Source: Halomonas elongata DSM 2581
GTDB taxonomy: Bacteria; Pseudomonadota; Gammaproteobacteria; Pseudomonadales; Halomonadaceae
Direction of reading: 5' to 3'
Length of the DNA: 64,000 nt
Assembly: GCF_000196875.2 (NCBI RefSeq)
Contig: NC_014532.2
Coordinates: forward strand, 2,914,001-2,978,000
The position numbers and the translations under genes are program-made. Below are positions 28,253 through 38,879 of this stretch, piece after piece. The first letter of the stretch is position 1; each line of letters starts with the position of its first letter. Below the pieces are notes generated by a model. The model searched no databases. It had not been told where the DNA came from and saw only the letters and a program-made list of their open reading frames with translations.

Positions 28253-29542
28253 TCAGCCGTCGTCGCGGCCGATGGCGCGATGAGCGATGTCGCGACGATA
28301 GGCGGCGTCGGGCCAGTCGATCTCAGCCACGCCCCGGTAGGCCAGGTCCCTGGCCGCCGACACTCCTTCGCCCAAGGCCGTCACACAGAGTACCCGACCG
28401 CCGGCGGTGACCACCTCGTTGCCCTCGCCAAACCGAGTACCAGCATGGAAGACCTTGCAGCCGGTGGCTTCGGCAGCCTCGAGGCCGGTGATGACATCGC
28501 CCTTGCGATAGTCGTCGGGATAACCGCCGGCGGCCATCACCACCCCCACGGCATCGCGCTCATCCCAGTCGCAGGCGAGCCCTTCGAGTTCTCCCCGGGC
28601 ACCGGCCAGGCACAGCTCGGCGAGATCCGAGGTCAGGCGCATCATGATCGGCTGGGTCTCGGGGTCGCCGAAACGACAGTTGTACTCGATCACCTTGGGA
28701 TTGCCTTCGGCGTCGATCATCAGGCCCGCATAGAGAAAGCCGGTATAGGGGTGGCCTTCCTCGGCCATGCCCTGCACCGTGGGCTCGATGACACGGGCCA
28801 TGATCCGCTCATGGATCTCCCGGGTGACCACCGGCGCCGGCGAATAGGCGCCCATGCCGCCGGTGTTGGGTCCGGCATCGCCATCGAGGGCACGCTTGTG
28901 ATCCTGGCTGGTGGCCATGGGCAGCACCGTCCGGCCATCGACCATGACGATGAAGCTGGCCTCTTCGCCTTCGAGGAACTCCTCGATCACCACGCGGGCC
29001 CCGGCATCACCGAAGGCGTTGTCCTCGAGCATGTCGCGAATCGCCGCCTCGGCCTCGGCCTCGGTCATGGCCACGATGACGCCCTTGCCGGCGGCCAGGC
29101 CATCGGCCTTGATGACGATCGGCGCGCCCTTTTCGGCGAGATAGTCGAGCGCCGGCTCCACCGCAACGAAGGTGCGATACTCGGCGGAAGGAATCGCATG
29201 GCGCGACAGGAAGTCCTTGGTGAAGGCCTTGGAACCCTCGAGCTGAGCCGCCCCGGCGGTGGGACCGAAGATCGCCAGGCCGGCTTCGCGGAACCGGTCC
29301 ACCACGCCATCGACCAGCGGAGCCTCGGGCCCGACGATCGTCAACTCGATGCCCTCGTCACGCGCGAAGGCCACCAACCCTTCCAGGTCGTCGACACCGA
29401 TCGCCACATTCTCGAGCCCCGGCTCGCGGGCGGTGCCGGCATTGCCCGGAGCCACATGGACGGTCTCGACCCGGGGCGACTGGGCGACCTTCCAGGCCAG
29501 GGCGTGTTCGCGGCCACCGCCGCCGATGATCAGAACCTTCAT
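28253..29542 (-). CDS. purD: phosphoribosylamine-glycine ligase
   Basis: PurD joins glycine to phosphoribosylamine in purine synthesis. The 429-residue ATP-grasp enzyme starts MKVLIIGGGGREHALAWKVA. It has IVIKADGLAAGKGVIVA, VVIEEFLEGEEASF, and the GD(A)GPNTGGMGAYSPAP and EYNCRFGDPETQ motifs. Its length equals E. coli PurD. purH, its usual partner, is not adjacent here; phaR lies upstream. Confidence 0.96.
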   Translation of the reverse strand: MKVLIIGGGGREHALAWKVAQSPRVETVHVAPGNAGTAREPGLENVAIGVDDLEGLVAFARDEGIELTIVGPEAPLVDGVVDRFREAGLAIFGPTAGAAQLEGSKAFTKDFLSRHAIPSAEYRTFVAVEPALDYLAEKGAPIVIKADGLAAGKGVIVAMTEAEAEAAIRDMLEDNAFGDAGARVVIEEFLEGEEASFIVMVDGRTVLPMATSQDHKRALDGDAGPNTGGMGAYSPAPVVTREIHERIMARVIEPTVQGMAEEGHPYTGFLYAGLMIDAEGNPKVIEYNCRFGDPETQPIMMRLTSDLAELCLAGARGELEGLACDWDERDAVGVVMAAGGYPDDYRKGDVITGLEAAEATGCKVFHAGTRFGEGNEVVTAGGRVLCVTALGEGVSAARDLAYRGVAEIDWPDAAYRRDIAHRAIGRDDG

Positions 29543-29615
29543 CCGCTGCTCTACCTCAATACCTCGGGGAAACATCGCGGCATTATGTCAGAAACTCGCC
29601 TCGACCGCCGCCCGG

Positions 29616-30092
29616 TCACGACTTGTCGTCGTCATCCTGCCCATGGCGACCGCTGCCTCCGAGGTTCTGCTGCCAGAAGCGCAGGTTCTCCTCGGCCAGT
29701 TCGCGCATCAGTTCCATGGGAGTGTGCCGCATGGCCTGCTGCCACTGGTCCTGCATGTGCTTCTGCTGCTCCATCATCAGACGCGTCCCCTGCTCCAGGT
29801 AACGTGCCAGGGGCAGCGGCTTGGCCATGTCGTAGACGCGGATGAACTGAGCCAGCAGGTCGTTGGAAAAGACTTCGGCCTCGCCATCGGCCTGTTCCTG
29901 CTCGATGATGATCGACAGCAGGATCGTACGCGTCAGATCCTCGCCGGACTTGGCGTCCTCGACCCGGAAGGGCACCTCATCGAGCACTAGGTTGCGCAGG
30001 TCCTCGAGAGTCACATAACGGCTCTGTTCGGTATCATAGAGCCGACGATTGGCATACTTGCGTATCACGCGCACGGCGCTGCTCCTTGTCAT
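29616..30092 (-). CDS. phaR: polyhydroxyalkanoate synthesis repressor PhaR
   Basis: PhaR senses PHA granules and represses phasin and PHA genes. The 158-residue product has the PHB/PHA accumulation N-terminal DNA-binding domain (RVIRKYANRRLYDTEQSRYV, residues 8-27). The PHB_acc domain follows (LTRTILLSIIIEQEQ), then a Gln-rich, acidic tail. It is divergent from rsmE. No other PHA gene is in the window, but Halomonas are well-known PHA producers. Confidence 0.88.
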   Translation of the reverse strand: MTRSSAVRVIRKYANRRLYDTEQSRYVTLEDLRNLVLDEVPFRVEDAKSGEDLTRTILLSIIIEQEQADGEAEVFSNDLLAQFIRVYDMAKPLPLARYLEQGTRLMMEQQKHMQDQWQQAMRHTPMELMRELAEENLRFWQQNLGGSGRHGQDDDDKS

Positions 30093-30196
30093 TGTTGACT
30101 GGGCGATCGCCCTTCATTCGAGTATTGTGCACCGCGCCACCTGCCATGCAAGGCACCCGCCGCCCCTTTCATTGCCACAAGGTACCACGAGACACC

Positions 30197-30910
30197 ATGA
30201 ACCTGATCCTGCTCTCGCCCGAGGACCTCGAGAATGGATGCCTGGCCCGGGTCCGCGACCCGCGCCGCCTGGCGCATCTCAGGGACGTGCATCGGGCGCG
30301 CGCCGGCGACACCCTGACACTGGGCGTCGAAAACGGCCTGCTGGGGCGCGGTACCCTGCTCGAGTACCGCGACGACGAAGCCCTGTTCGACATCAGCGGC
30401 CTCGTGGAAACGCCTCCGCCGGCGCTACCGGTTCATCTGGTCCTCGCCCTGCCTCGTCCGCGCATGCTGGCGCGCAGCCTCGAACACGCCACGGCCCTGG
30501 GCGTGAAAGCCCTGACCCTGCTCAATACCCGCCGGGTGGAAAAGAGTTACTGGCAATCGCCGGAGCTCGGCGCGGAAAAGATCCGCCGACATCTCGTGCT
30601 GGGCCTGGAACAGGCCCGGGACACGCAAATGCCGGAGGTGACCCTGGCCAAGGGCTTTCGCCCCTTCGTCGAGGATCGGCTGCCCAAGCTGCTGGCGAGC
30701 AGTCGCGGGCTGGTGGCCCACCCCGGCATGCCGGAGGCCTGCCCACGCGGCGTCGACGAACCGGTTACCCTGGTGATCGGCCCCGAAGGCGGTTTCATCC
30801 CCTGGGAAGTCGACAAGCTGCTCGAGGCAGGCTGCCGGGGCATTCACCTGGGGCCACGCATCCTGCGGGTGGAGACCGCCGTCACCGCCCTGCTGGCGCG
30901 CCTCGCCTGA
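30197..30910 (+). CDS. rsmE: 16S rRNA (U1498-N3)-methyltransferase
   Basis: RsmE methylates U1498 near the decoding centre. The 237-residue SPOUT enzyme starts MNLILLSPEDLENGCLARVR. It has a PUA-like N-terminus and the knotted SAM site VTLVIGPEGGFIPWEVDKL, then LGPRILRVETAVTALLA. It is divergent from phaR and convergent with the protease gene. Confidence 0.94.
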   Translation: MNLILLSPEDLENGCLARVRDPRRLAHLRDVHRARAGDTLTLGVENGLLGRGTLLEYRDDEALFDISGLVETPPPALPVHLVLALPRPRMLARSLEHATALGVKALTLLNTRRVEKSYWQSPELGAEKIRRHLVLGLEQARDTQMPEVTLAKGFRPFVEDRLPKLLASSRGLVAHPGMPEACPRGVDEPVTLVIGPEGGFIPWEVDKLLEAGCRGIHLGPRILRVETAVTALLARLA

Positions 30911-30928
30911 GGCTCTCCAGCACACTCA

Positions 30929-31474
30929 TCAGCCTTCGGCATCAAAAGACTTCAACGGCGAATCGGCGTCACAATCCGGCTTGGTGGTAAAGGTCTCGCG
31001 TACGTCCAGCACGCCGAGATGGCCGATCGAGCGACGTCCCAGCAGCATCGGATAGTTCATTTCCCCACGGTCGCGCAGGCTGAACTGCTCCTCGTAGCGC
31101 GTGTCACCGACACAGACCTCGAGCACCACCACCGGCCGCTCATCCCGACCGCCTGCGCCACGTACCGCCAGGTCACGGTAAAGCGGCCGCTCCAGGGTCT
31201 TGGAGAAAGACTCGCCGTTGGCCTCGTCCTCGAGATCGAGCCGGAAGCGCACCCACTCCTCGCCATCCTTCTCGAAGACCTCGATGTCACGGGCATCCAT
31301 CGACGAAGTCAGGGCACCGCTGTCCAGCTTGGCCTTGATCTCCACATCCCAGGGCTCGAGCGTGACCTTCTCCACCCAACCGAGAGCCCGATCCGCATCG
31401 GCCTCATCGGCTGCCAGCGCCCAGGATGGCAGCAACACCAGGGTCAACAACAAAGGACGCAGAATGGCATGCAT
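30929..31474 (-). CDS. retropepsin-like ATP-dependent zinc protease family protein (secreted)
   Basis: A 181-residue protein of the RimK-associated protease family (DUF785/RimB-like). A signal peptide MHAILRPLLLTLVLLPSWAL precedes a domain that opens GWVEKVTLEPWDVEIKAKLD. It continues into the aspartyl-protease-like DSGALTSSMDA motif, and PMLLGRRSIGHLGVLDV near the end is typical. The predicted location is periplasmic. AAGGAA precedes the ATG. It follows the lytic transglycosylase on the same strand by 45 nt. Confidence 0.8.
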   Translation of the reverse strand: MHAILRPLLLTLVLLPSWALAADEADADRALGWVEKVTLEPWDVEIKAKLDSGALTSSMDARDIEVFEKDGEEWVRFRLDLEDEANGESFSKTLERPLYRDLAVRGAGGRDERPVVVLEVCVGDTRYEEQFSLRDRGEMNYPMLLGRRSIGHLGVLDVRETFTTKPDCDADSPLKSFDAEG

Positions 31475-31519
31475 GAGAGTCGTTCCTTGTATCGTTCGTA
31501 CCAGTGATCCGGTGCTTCC

Positions 31520-32785
31520 CTAACGGCGCAACCGTTCCAGCAACGCCTTGGTCGCAAAACCGTCGGGCGTCACGCCGATCTCGCGCTGGAAGGCACGCAG
31601 ACCACGACGGGTATTCGGACCCAGAATACCGTCGGGCGTTCCCACGTCGAAGCCCCGGGCATCGAGGAGCTGCTGCATTTCCCGCACCTCACTGCGCTTC
31701 AGGGCCGGCTGTTCGCGAGGCCACTCGCCCTGAATGCCGGCACGCCCCGCAATGGCATCGCTCAGCGTGGCCACTGCCAGCGCGTAACTGGTGGCATTGT
31801 TGTAACGCAGGATGACCCGGAAATTGTGGCCGACCAGAAAGACCGGGCCCTGGGCGCCGGCCGGCGCAATCACCGAGGCGGAAGCGAAATCGGGCAGCGC
31901 ATGGCCATCCCGTGAACGCACACCGGCTGCCGCCCACTCGGCGGAGGAACGCCGGATGTCGGGCTCGGTCAGGGTATAGTCGAAGCCTTGCGGCAGGCTG
32001 ACCTCGGTCCCCCAGGGTTCGCCTTCCCGCCAGCCGGCCTCGTCGAGATAGTTCGCGGTGGATGCCAGCACATCGGCAATGCTGTTCCAGATATCCCGAC
32101 GCCCGTCGCCATCGCCGTCCACGGCATGGGCCAGAAAGCTCGAGGGGATGAACTGGGTATGCCCCATGGCGCCGGCCCAGGAGCCTTTCATGCGCTCCGG
32201 GGAGATATCGCCGGCCTCGATGATGCGCAGCGCAGCGAGCAACTCGCCTCGGGCAAAGTCGCGGCGGCGGCCGTCATAGGCCAGCGTGGCCAACGCTTCC
32301 AGGGTCGAGAAATCACCGAGATAGTCGCCGTAGCTGCTCTCGATGCCCCAGATGGCCACCAGCACCTCGCCGGGTACTCCGTATCGCTCGGTCATCTGCC
32401 GGACCGTATCGCGGTATTCGGCCAGGCGTTCGCGCCCCTTCTTGACTCGCGACGCCGACACGGCGCTGTCGAGATATTCCCAGATCGGCCGCACGAACTC
32501 CGGCTGGGAGCCGTCCAGCTCGATGACTCGAGGCCGGTAGCGCAGCCCGTCGAGGGCCCGCGCGAGGGTCGCCTCGTCGATGCCCTCGCCACGAGCCTGG
32601 CGGCGAAAGTTTGCCAGCCAGGTCTCGAAGTCGGCTTCCTGCGCTTCGGAAACGGGAGCTTCAGCGGTCGGCGCGGCGCTTTCCGCCGTCGCGGGGGATT
32701 CGGCCCGGGCATCCCGGGACTGGGCGCTCTGGCATCCGACCAGGGCAGCGCACAGGACGGCGAGAGGGAGCAGCTTGAATGTCAT
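31520..32785 (-). CDS. lytic murein transglycosylase lipoprotein (MltB family) with peptidoglycan-binding domain
   Basis: This enzyme cleaves the MurNAc-GlcNAc bond with 1,6-anhydro formation. The 421-residue product has a lipoprotein signal (MTFKLLPLAVLCAALVGCQS, lipobox LVGC). The SLT_2/MltB domain follows, with catalytic Glu in VAIWGIESSYGDYLGDF and the GAMGHTQFIPSS motif. A C-terminal PG_binding_1 domain ends it (MQQLLDARGFDVGTPDGILG). It may cooperate with the recycling genes amgK-murU elsewhere in the window. Confidence 0.9.
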   Translation of the reverse strand: MTFKLLPLAVLCAALVGCQSAQSRDARAESPATAESAAPTAEAPVSEAQEADFETWLANFRRQARGEGIDEATLARALDGLRYRPRVIELDGSQPEFVRPIWEYLDSAVSASRVKKGRERLAEYRDTVRQMTERYGVPGEVLVAIWGIESSYGDYLGDFSTLEALATLAYDGRRRDFARGELLAALRIIEAGDISPERMKGSWAGAMGHTQFIPSSFLAHAVDGDGDGRRDIWNSIADVLASTANYLDEAGWREGEPWGTEVSLPQGFDYTLTEPDIRRSSAEWAAAGVRSRDGHALPDFASASVIAPAGAQGPVFLVGHNFRVILRYNNATSYALAVATLSDAIAGRAGIQGEWPREQPALKRSEVREMQQLLDARGFDVGTPDGILGPNTRRGLRAFQREIGVTPDGFATKALLERLRR

Positions 32786-32865
32786 GGCATCGCATTCCTT
32801 GGCGGTGTCGGCCCCGATCATCGCTTACAACGACGTCGGACGCCAGCCCATCGCCTCGGCTCTCA

Positions 32866-33267
32866 TCATTCTTCACGGCCGCGCTCATCGGCCTTGTCGC
32901 CCTGCTCGCTTTCCAGCCCGCTGTCCAGGCGGTGGCTCAACGGATCGTAATGCGGCTTGAGTTCATCCTTCACGGTGCCGTCCCACAGGCGGGCACCGAC
33001 GAAATAGCCGGCGCGGCCGATGATATGCGCCGCCACCGGCGCAGTCATCATGATGAACAGGATGATCCCGAAGGCCCGGGCCACCACCGCCTCTTCGGCG
33101 AAATGGACGGCCACCCCCAGCATGGTCAGGGAAACGCCCAGGGTGGCCGCCTTGGTCGTGGCGTGCATGCGCGTCAGCAAGTCGGGCAAGCGCACTATGC
33201 CCAGAGCCGCCAGACACATGAAGACCGCCCCCATCAGGGCCAATCCTGCGACGAGCCATTCAGTCAT
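32866..33267 (-). CDS. mrpG: Mrp Na+/H+ antiporter subunit G, cluster 1
   Basis: A small membrane subunit of the seven-part Mrp cation/proton antiporter. The 133-residue product starts MTEWLVAGLALMGAVFMCLA. The family segment IVRLPDLLTRMHATTKAATLG and two further hydrophobic helices are seen. The ATG at 33267 follows GGAGG and overlaps the mrpF stop; a GTG one codon upstream is possible. It is the last gene of the leftward mrpABCDEFG operon. Confidence 0.9.
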   Translation of the reverse strand: MTEWLVAGLALMGAVFMCLAALGIVRLPDLLTRMHATTKAATLGVSLTMLGVAVHFAEEAVVARAFGIILFIMMTAPVAAHIIGRAGYFVGARLWDGTVKDELKPHYDPLSHRLDSGLESEQGDKADERGREE

Positions 33268-33529
33268 CACGACGTCCTCCGCGTTCGAGGAAACGCGCGA
33301 AACCGATCGTCGCCATGAACCCCATCAACGCCACGACGATGGCCACATCCAGCAGCAGGGCCTCATCGGCGGCAATCGCCACGACCCCGATGATGCCGAC
33401 GAGAATCGAGGAAAACAGCTCCATGGCCACCACCCGGTCGGGCAGGCTGGGGCCGCGAAACAGACGAATGAAGGTCAGGCAAAGCGCCAGCGCCATCACC
33501 GCCAGACTGATCAGGATCACGGTCGACAT
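33260..33529 (-). CDS. mrpF: Mrp Na+/H+ antiporter subunit F, cluster 1
   Basis: An 89-residue membrane protein with three hydrophobic helices, starting MSTVILISLAVMALALCLTF. The family signature RLFRGPSLPDRVVAMELFSS is present. It overlaps mrpG and lies 15 nt after mrpE. Confidence 0.9.
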   Translation of the reverse strand: MSTVILISLAVMALALCLTFIRLFRGPSLPDRVVAMELFSSILVGIIGVVAIAADEALLLDVAIVVALMGFMATIGFARFLERGGRRDD

Positions 33530-33544
33530 GCATGTCCCCCTTAA

Positions 33545-34018
33545 CTACCGGAAAAGCGCCAAGGCTCGACGTTCCAGCTCAGCCAGGCTACGCCTGAGCG
33601 CCGGCTCGTCATCGAGAAACATGGCATGGATATACAGCACCCGCCGGTCATCGGATACATCCAGGCTCAGGGTTCCCGGCGTCAACGAGATCAGGTTGGC
33701 CACGAAAGCGATCTCGATCTCCGTCCGCGCCTCCAGAGGCATGGCGATGACCCCCGGTTTCATGTACCAGGGCGGCGTGACGATGTCGTAGGACACCTTC
33801 CAGTTGGCCAACACCAGTTCCTTGAGGAAGAAACCGACGAAACGCACCAGGCGAGGCAGTCGCTGGGCATAGCCCGCCAGTGCCGGCACCTGGGGCTGAA
33901 TCAGCGCCAGCACCAGATAGCCGAAGACCAGTCCCGCCAACAGGTTGCCGCCGCTGAAGTCCCCGGTCAGCACGACCCAGGCCAGCCCCAGCAGCAGATG
34001 CCAGGCCGCTCCGATCAT
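33545..34018 (-). CDS. mrpE: Mrp Na+/H+ antiporter subunit E, cluster 1
   Basis: A 157-residue subunit with N-terminal hydrophobic helices and a cytoplasmic C-terminal part. The [19 protein letters not shown] motif is the family mark. Its ATG overlaps the mrpD stop by four bases. Confidence 0.9.
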   Translation of the reverse strand: MIGAAWHLLLGLAWVVLTGDFSGGNLLAGLVFGYLVLALIQPQVPALAGYAQRLPRLVRFVGFFLKELVLANWKVSYDIVTPPWYMKPGVIAMPLEARTEIEIAFVANLISLTPGTLSLDVSDDRRVLYIHAMFLDDEPALRRSLAELERRALALFR

Positions 34019-35532
34019 CGCTCTCCTCCTCCGGCATTGCCGAGTACGGCCTCGATGTAGCGCTCAGGCGCCAGCAACTGGCCGGCCGAAGCTTCGGCCA
34101 GGGAATACAAAGGCCCGGCATTGAGCCCGATGAACAGGGTACAGAGCGCCAGCCCCGCCACCGGCGTCAGCATCAGCCAGAGTTCGCCTCGCCTGGGAGT
34201 CGGGGGCGCAGTGTCAGCATCCTCGCGGGGGTCGGCCTTCCAGAACACTTCAGCCCACAGCTTGATCATCGAGTACAGCGTCAACAATCCCACCAGCAAG
34301 GCGATGAAGGTAACCCCATAGGCACCCGCCTCGAGCCCGGCACGAATCACGATGAACTTGGCGAAGAAGCCCGACAAGGGCGGCATTCCGGCCAGCGACA
34401 GGGCCGAGATCAGAAACAGTACCGCCAACCACGGGTGCCGGCGATACAGCCCCCCCAGAGCCTCGAGCCGATAGCTGCCTTGCAGCCGATGCACGATGCC
34501 GCTGACCAGAAACAGATTGGCCTTCACGATGATGTGGTGTGCGATGTAGAAGACCCCACCGATGATCGCCAGAGGCGTGAACAGCGCCAGCCCCAGGATC
34601 ATGTAACCGATCTGGCTGACGATGTGGAACGACAGGATGCGCCGGAACTCGAACTGCGCCGCGGCCCCCAGTACGCCGGAGAGCATGGTCAATGCAGCGC
34701 CCCACAGCAGGATTTCATGGGTATAACCCGGGTTGTGGTAAAAGATCAGCGTGAAGACACGATAGAGCGCATAGACACCCACCTTGGTGAGCAGACCGGC
34801 AAACAGGGCCGATACCGCCACCGGAGGCGTGTGGTAGGAAGCCGGCAGCCAGAAGAACAGCGGAAACGCCGCCGCCTTGATGCCGAAGGCGACCAGAAAC
34901 ATCATCGCCAGCGCATCGACCATGCTGTTGTCGTCCAGATGCGCCAGACGCTGGGCGATGTCGGCCATGTTGAGGGTGCCGACCATGCTGTACAGCAGGC
35001 CGATCGTCACCAGGAAGATCACCGATGACACCAGGTTGAGCGTGACGTACTTGATCGCCCCCTCCATCTGCGGCTTCTCGCTGCCCAGGATGAGCAGCGC
35101 AAAGGACGCCACCAGCATCACCTCGAACCACACATAGAGGTTGAAGATATCGCCGGTGAGGAAGGCCCCCGCCACCCCGGCCAGCAGCAGGTGCATCAGA
35201 GGAAAATAGCCGAAGGCCTCGTGGCCGCGCCCGGTGGTGGCCAGCGAGTACAACGCCACCGCGAAACCGATGATTCCGGTCAGCACCACCATGATGGCGC
35301 CCAGCAGGTCGGCCACCAGGCTGATGCCGAAGGGCGCTACCCAGCCGCCCATCTGCATCACCTGGATACCGTCGCGATTTACCGAGACCAGCAACCCGAT
35401 ACTGGTGATCAGCAAGGCGGCGGTACCCAGCACGGCGATGAGGCGCTGCATGGCCCGGGAGCGCCAGAAAACCAGCGATACGGCCCCGGCCAGCAGGGGA
35501 ATCAGGATGGGCAGTGCGATCTGAGGATTCAC
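34015..35532 (-). CDS. mrpD: Mrp Na+/H+ antiporter subunit D, cluster 1
   Basis: A 505-residue protein homologous to the NuoN/NuoM proton-channel subunits of complex I. It has about 14 membrane helices, the [14 protein letters not shown] segment with its key glutamate, and the [20 protein letters not shown] segment with its lysine. It starts with GTG overlapping the mrpC stop (GTGA). Confidence 0.93.
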   Translation of the reverse strand: MNPQIALPILIPLLAGAVSLVFWRSRAMQRLIAVLGTAALLITSIGLLVSVNRDGIQVMQMGGWVAPFGISLVADLLGAIMVVLTGIIGFAVALYSLATTGRGHEAFGYFPLMHLLLAGVAGAFLTGDIFNLYVWFEVMLVASFALLILGSEKPQMEGAIKYVTLNLVSSVIFLVTIGLLYSMVGTLNMADIAQRLAHLDDNSMVDALAMMFLVAFGIKAAAFPLFFWLPASYHTPPVAVSALFAGLLTKVGVYALYRVFTLIFYHNPGYTHEILLWGAALTMLSGVLGAAAQFEFRRILSFHIVSQIGYMILGLALFTPLAIIGGVFYIAHHIIVKANLFLVSGIVHRLQGSYRLEALGGLYRRHPWLAVLFLISALSLAGMPPLSGFFAKFIVIRAGLEAGAYGVTFIALLVGLLTLYSMIKLWAEVFWKADPREDADTAPPTPRRGELWLMLTPVAGLALCTLFIGLNAGPLYSLAEASAGQLLAPERYIEAVLGNAGGGER

Positions 35533-35876
35533 GTATCGGTATCCTTCATCCGGTCGAGGTCATCGGCACGCACGACTTCCCAGGCCCTGCGCACCAGCAC
35601 TACGGCGAAGGACAGCACGCCAAAGGCAATGACGATGGCGGTGAGCACCAGGGCCTGCGGCAATGGGTCGGCCACCGCCCCCGGCGGGGTCGACAGCCCC
35701 TCGGGTATCAGTGGCGGCACTCCACGCACCATGCCCGCCATGGAGAAGATCAACAGGTTGGCGGCATTGGAAAGCAGCATCAGGCCGATCACCAGCTTGA
35801 CGATGGAACGGCGCAGCATCATGTAGATCGCCGCGGCGAAGAGCACCCCGATCGCGACTGCCATCAACGATTCCAT
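35529..35876 (-). CDS. mrpC: Mrp Na+/H+ antiporter subunit C, cluster 1
   Basis: A 115-residue NuoK-like subunit with three membrane helices. The [12 protein letters not shown] helix and [16 protein letters not shown] are conserved. It is 10 nt after mrpB and overlaps mrpD. Confidence 0.92.
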   Translation of the reverse strand: MESLMAVAIGVLFAAAIYMMLRRSIVKLVIGLMLLSNAANLLIFSMAGMVRGVPPLIPEGLSTPPGAVADPLPQALVLTAIVIAFGVLSFAVVLVRRAWEVVRADDLDRMKDTDT

Positions 35877-35886
35877 AGCTCTCTCC

Positions 35887-36321
35887 TCAGTCTTGCGACT
35901 CGTCGGCGTCCGTATCGACCAGGGCGGTGATCGCCGTCAGTACCGAACCGACGACCGCCAGATAGACCCCGATATCGAAGATCAGCGGCGTGGACACCTT
36001 GATGCCGATCACCGGCAACGTCCACCACTGGGCGGTGAAGAAGGGCTCTCCGGCCCACCAGGCTGGCAGGGTCGAGAGCACACCGAGCAGCAGTCCCATG
36101 GCGACCATATCGCGAGGGGACACCTTGAGCATCTCGCTCAGGGCACCGCGCCCATAGGCGAAGAAATAGAGCGTGAAGGCACCGGAGGCCACCAGACCGG
36201 CGATGAAACCACCGCCCGGTTCGTCGTGGCCACGCAACAGCAGAAACACGGAGAACAACAGTTGCAGGGGCAGCAACAGGCGCGCCGCTACACTGAGAAT
36301 CAGGGTGCCCGATCTAACCAT
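35887..36321 (-). CDS. mrpB: Mrp Na+/H+ antiporter subunit B, cluster 1
   Basis: A 144-residue membrane subunit starting [20 protein letters not shown]. It contains [17 protein letters not shown] (MnhB domain) and the [14 protein letters not shown] helix. In cluster 1 it is a separate gene overlapping the mrpA end by 8 bp; in cluster 2 the same domain is fused to MrpA. Confidence 0.92.
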   Translation of the reverse strand: MVRSGTLILSVAARLLLPLQLLFSVFLLLRGHDEPGGGFIAGLVASGAFTLYFFAYGRGALSEMLKVSPRDMVAMGLLLGVLSTLPAWWAGEPFFTAQWWTLPVIGIKVSTPLIFDIGVYLAVVGSVLTAITALVDTDADESQD

Positions 36322-38644
36322 GGTCTTCTCCCCTTCCACTCAGGCCGTGGCGGGCATCATGCTCGGCGGCATGAAAGCGCAGCATCGCATGCACGCCGAT
36401 CGCGGCCAGCGCCAGCACGAACATTTCACCCAGCGTATCGAGCGCCCGGAAGTCCACCAGAATGACGTTGACGATGTTGTGGCCATGCCCCAGCGGCTGG
36501 CTGTTGGCCACCATGTACTCGGAGATACGCGGCAACTGCTCCTCATTCAGCACCGACAGCATCAGCAGCGTCATCAGCGTGCCGAAGCTGCCCGCCACCA
36601 CCAGATCGCGCCAACGCTCTTTCGGCGTGGACAGTGTTGCGAAGCGCGGTAGGCGGAAGAGCACCAGCACCAGCAGAACCACGGTCAGGGTCTCCACCAG
36701 CAATTGCGTGATCGCCAGGTCCGGGGCGCTGAACAGCACAAAGATCAGGGCAATGGAGAACCCCATGATGCCGACTGCGGCCACGGCGGCCAGTCGCGAA
36801 CGCATTACGCAGGCCGCCAGCGCGCCGGCGATCATCAGCCCCGCCACGACCACCTCGTGGAAGTAGGCATCGACCGAGAAACCGATCTCCAGGGGGTGGC
36901 GAACGAGCAGCGCATGGCCCACCAGGCCCAGCAGCACCAGCAGCGTCATGACCAGATAATTGCGCACATAGCCATTCTGGAGGAGCCGGGTCTGCCACTC
37001 GGCGAAGCGCACCATGCCGGCCATCAGCATCTCATAGCCATGCTCGGGGCCGCGGTGAATGAGCGGATCGAACTTAGCCAGCCGCCCCCGGATGCCGTCC
37101 CAGTGGCGGAAGACCAGCGTCCCCAGCAGCAGGCTCGCCACCGAGAGCAAAAGCGGCAGATTGATGCCATGCCATAGCGCCAGGTGCACGTCCGGCTCGA
37201 CGACACCCAGGCCGCTCACGGTGGTCGCCACCAGGGAATCGAGCATGCCGGGCGCCAGGCCGAACAACAGGGAGAGCGCGGCCAGCAAGGCCGGGCCGAC
37301 GAGCATGCCGGCAGGGGATTCATGAGGCGCTCTGGGCGTATCGCGCCTCGGCCCGAAGAACGGCCTCAGCGTCACGATGGCCGCCACCGCGAGCGTCAAG
37401 AAGGCGCCGGTGAAGGCCAGCAGCAGGATCAAGCCGCCGAAATGATCGGCCGCCAGGACCGATGTCAGCATCAATTCCTTGCCGATGAACCCCAGCAGCG
37501 GAGGCAGGCCGGCCAGCGACAGCGACGCCACGCAGGCCACCACTGCGGTTCTCGGCATCACGCGCCGCAAGCCGCCCATGGCGGTGACATCCTTGGTACC
37601 GGTCTCGTGATCGAGAATGCCGGCCACCATGAACAAGGCGCCCTTGTACAGCGAGTGGGCCAGCAGGAAGGTCACGAAGGCGATCAAGGCGCCTTCGGTG
37701 CCGATCCCCAGCAGCATGGTCAGGGTGCCCAGCGCCATCACCGTGGAGTAGGCGAGGAGTTTCTTGATGTTGGTGTTGCGGATGGCCAGGAAGGCACCGG
37801 TCAGCATGGTCACCGCCCCCACCAGTGAAAGCGTCACTTCCCAGGACTCGGTCCCCCCCAGGGCCGGGTGCAGGCGCGCCAGCAGATAGACACCTGCCTT
37901 GACCATGGTGGCGGAGTGCAGATAGGCCGAGACCGGCGTGGGCGCGGCCATGGCATTGGGCAGCCAGAAATGGAAGGGAAACTGGGCCGATTTGGTGAAG
38001 GCGCCGATCAAGACGCAGATCAGCAAGGGCGTGTAGAGAGCGTGCCCGGTGAGCTGTTCGCCGCGCTCGTTGAGCACCGCCAGCGACCAGCTATCGCCAG
38101 CCTGGGCCAGCATGACGAAGCCCGCCAACAGTGCCAGCCCGCCCCCGACGGTGACGAAGAGTCCCTGCTGCGCCGACTTGCGGGCCGCGGGATCGGTATG
38201 CTGAAAGCCAATCAGCAGATAGGAGGTAATGCTGGTGAGTTCCCAGAAGACGAACAACGCCACCAGGTTATCGGCCAGCACCAGGCCCAGCATCGACATC
38301 ATGAAGGCGGTGATCACCACCAGAAAACGCGGCAGGTCACGCTCGCCTTTCAGGTACTCACCCGTATAGACCAGCACCAGCGCCCCGATCACGGTGATCA
38401 GCATGGCGAACAGCCAGGCAAGGCCGTCGATCAGAAAGGTCAGGGTGATATCCAGCCCCGGCACCCAGGCCCACTCCAGCAGGAGCGGCTCGCCATCGGC
38501 GAGAGACGGCCACAGACTCGCCAGCCACACGGCGAAAGCCGCCGGCAGCATGGCCATCAGCAAGGGGGTCCTGTCCCCGAGCCAGCGGTGGAGCAACGGC
38601 GCCACCCCTGCTGCAACAAAACCTGCCAGTACCGCCAGTTGCAT
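36314..38644 (-). CDS. mrpA: Mrp Na+/H+ antiporter subunit A, cluster 1
   Basis: The largest antiporter subunit, 776 aa, homologous to NuoL. It has the proton-pump helices with [16 protein letters not shown] and [20 protein letters not shown], then C-terminal MbhD/MbhE-type domains ([20 protein letters not shown]). I choose the ATG at 38644, after GGAGGG, over upstream ATGs at 38656 and 38683. It heads the leftward operon, back to back with the second Mrp operon. Confidence 0.93.
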   Translation of the reverse strand: MQLAVLAGFVAAGVAPLLHRWLGDRTPLLMAMLPAAFAVWLASLWPSLADGEPLLLEWAWVPGLDITLTFLIDGLAWLFAMLITVIGALVLVYTGEYLKGERDLPRFLVVITAFMMSMLGLVLADNLVALFVFWELTSITSYLLIGFQHTDPAARKSAQQGLFVTVGGGLALLAGFVMLAQAGDSWSLAVLNERGEQLTGHALYTPLLICVLIGAFTKSAQFPFHFWLPNAMAAPTPVSAYLHSATMVKAGVYLLARLHPALGGTESWEVTLSLVGAVTMLTGAFLAIRNTNIKKLLAYSTVMALGTLTMLLGIGTEGALIAFVTFLLAHSLYKGALFMVAGILDHETGTKDVTAMGGLRRVMPRTAVVACVASLSLAGLPPLLGFIGKELMLTSVLAADHFGGLILLLAFTGAFLTLAVAAIVTLRPFFGPRRDTPRAPHESPAGMLVGPALLAALSLLFGLAPGMLDSLVATTVSGLGVVEPDVHLALWHGINLPLLLSVASLLLGTLVFRHWDGIRGRLAKFDPLIHRGPEHGYEMLMAGMVRFAEWQTRLLQNGYVRNYLVMTLLVLLGLVGHALLVRHPLEIGFSVDAYFHEVVVAGLMIAGALAACVMRSRLAAVAAVGIMGFSIALIFVLFSAPDLAITQLLVETLTVVLLVLVLFRLPRFATLSTPKERWRDLVVAGSFGTLMTLLMLSVLNEEQLPRISEYMVANSQPLGHGHNIVNVILVDFRALDTLGEMFVLALAAIGVHAMLRFHAAEHDARHGLSGRGEDHG

Positions 38645-38879
38645 GCTGCCCTCCATAGCCGACCGGCTCGTTTCACAGGCCAAGCTCGACTCTAGAGTGG
38701 TTCATGGTCATAAGACAAGAGAGGGGGCGAGACGCGTCCATTTTGCGTTAGAGTAGGCGGCGAATGCCATTGATGGGCCTGTTCACCCAGGGACGGACGC
38801 GCAGCCCTGCGCTTGTCGTCGATCGTTCCCTCGGGGACAGAACCCTTGGCCTCACGCAAACGCGCAGGATGACCGATCG
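38645..38879. other. divergent regulatory region between two Mrp operons
   Basis: A 235-nt gap holding both operon promoters. On the minus strand TTGTCT and TAGAGT with an 18-nt spacer are a possible weak pair near 38690-38719. No convincing consensus is seen on the plus strand. A 10-bp palindrome ACTCTAGAGT is at 38689-38698. Nothing here identifies a salt-responsive regulator. Confidence 0.35.
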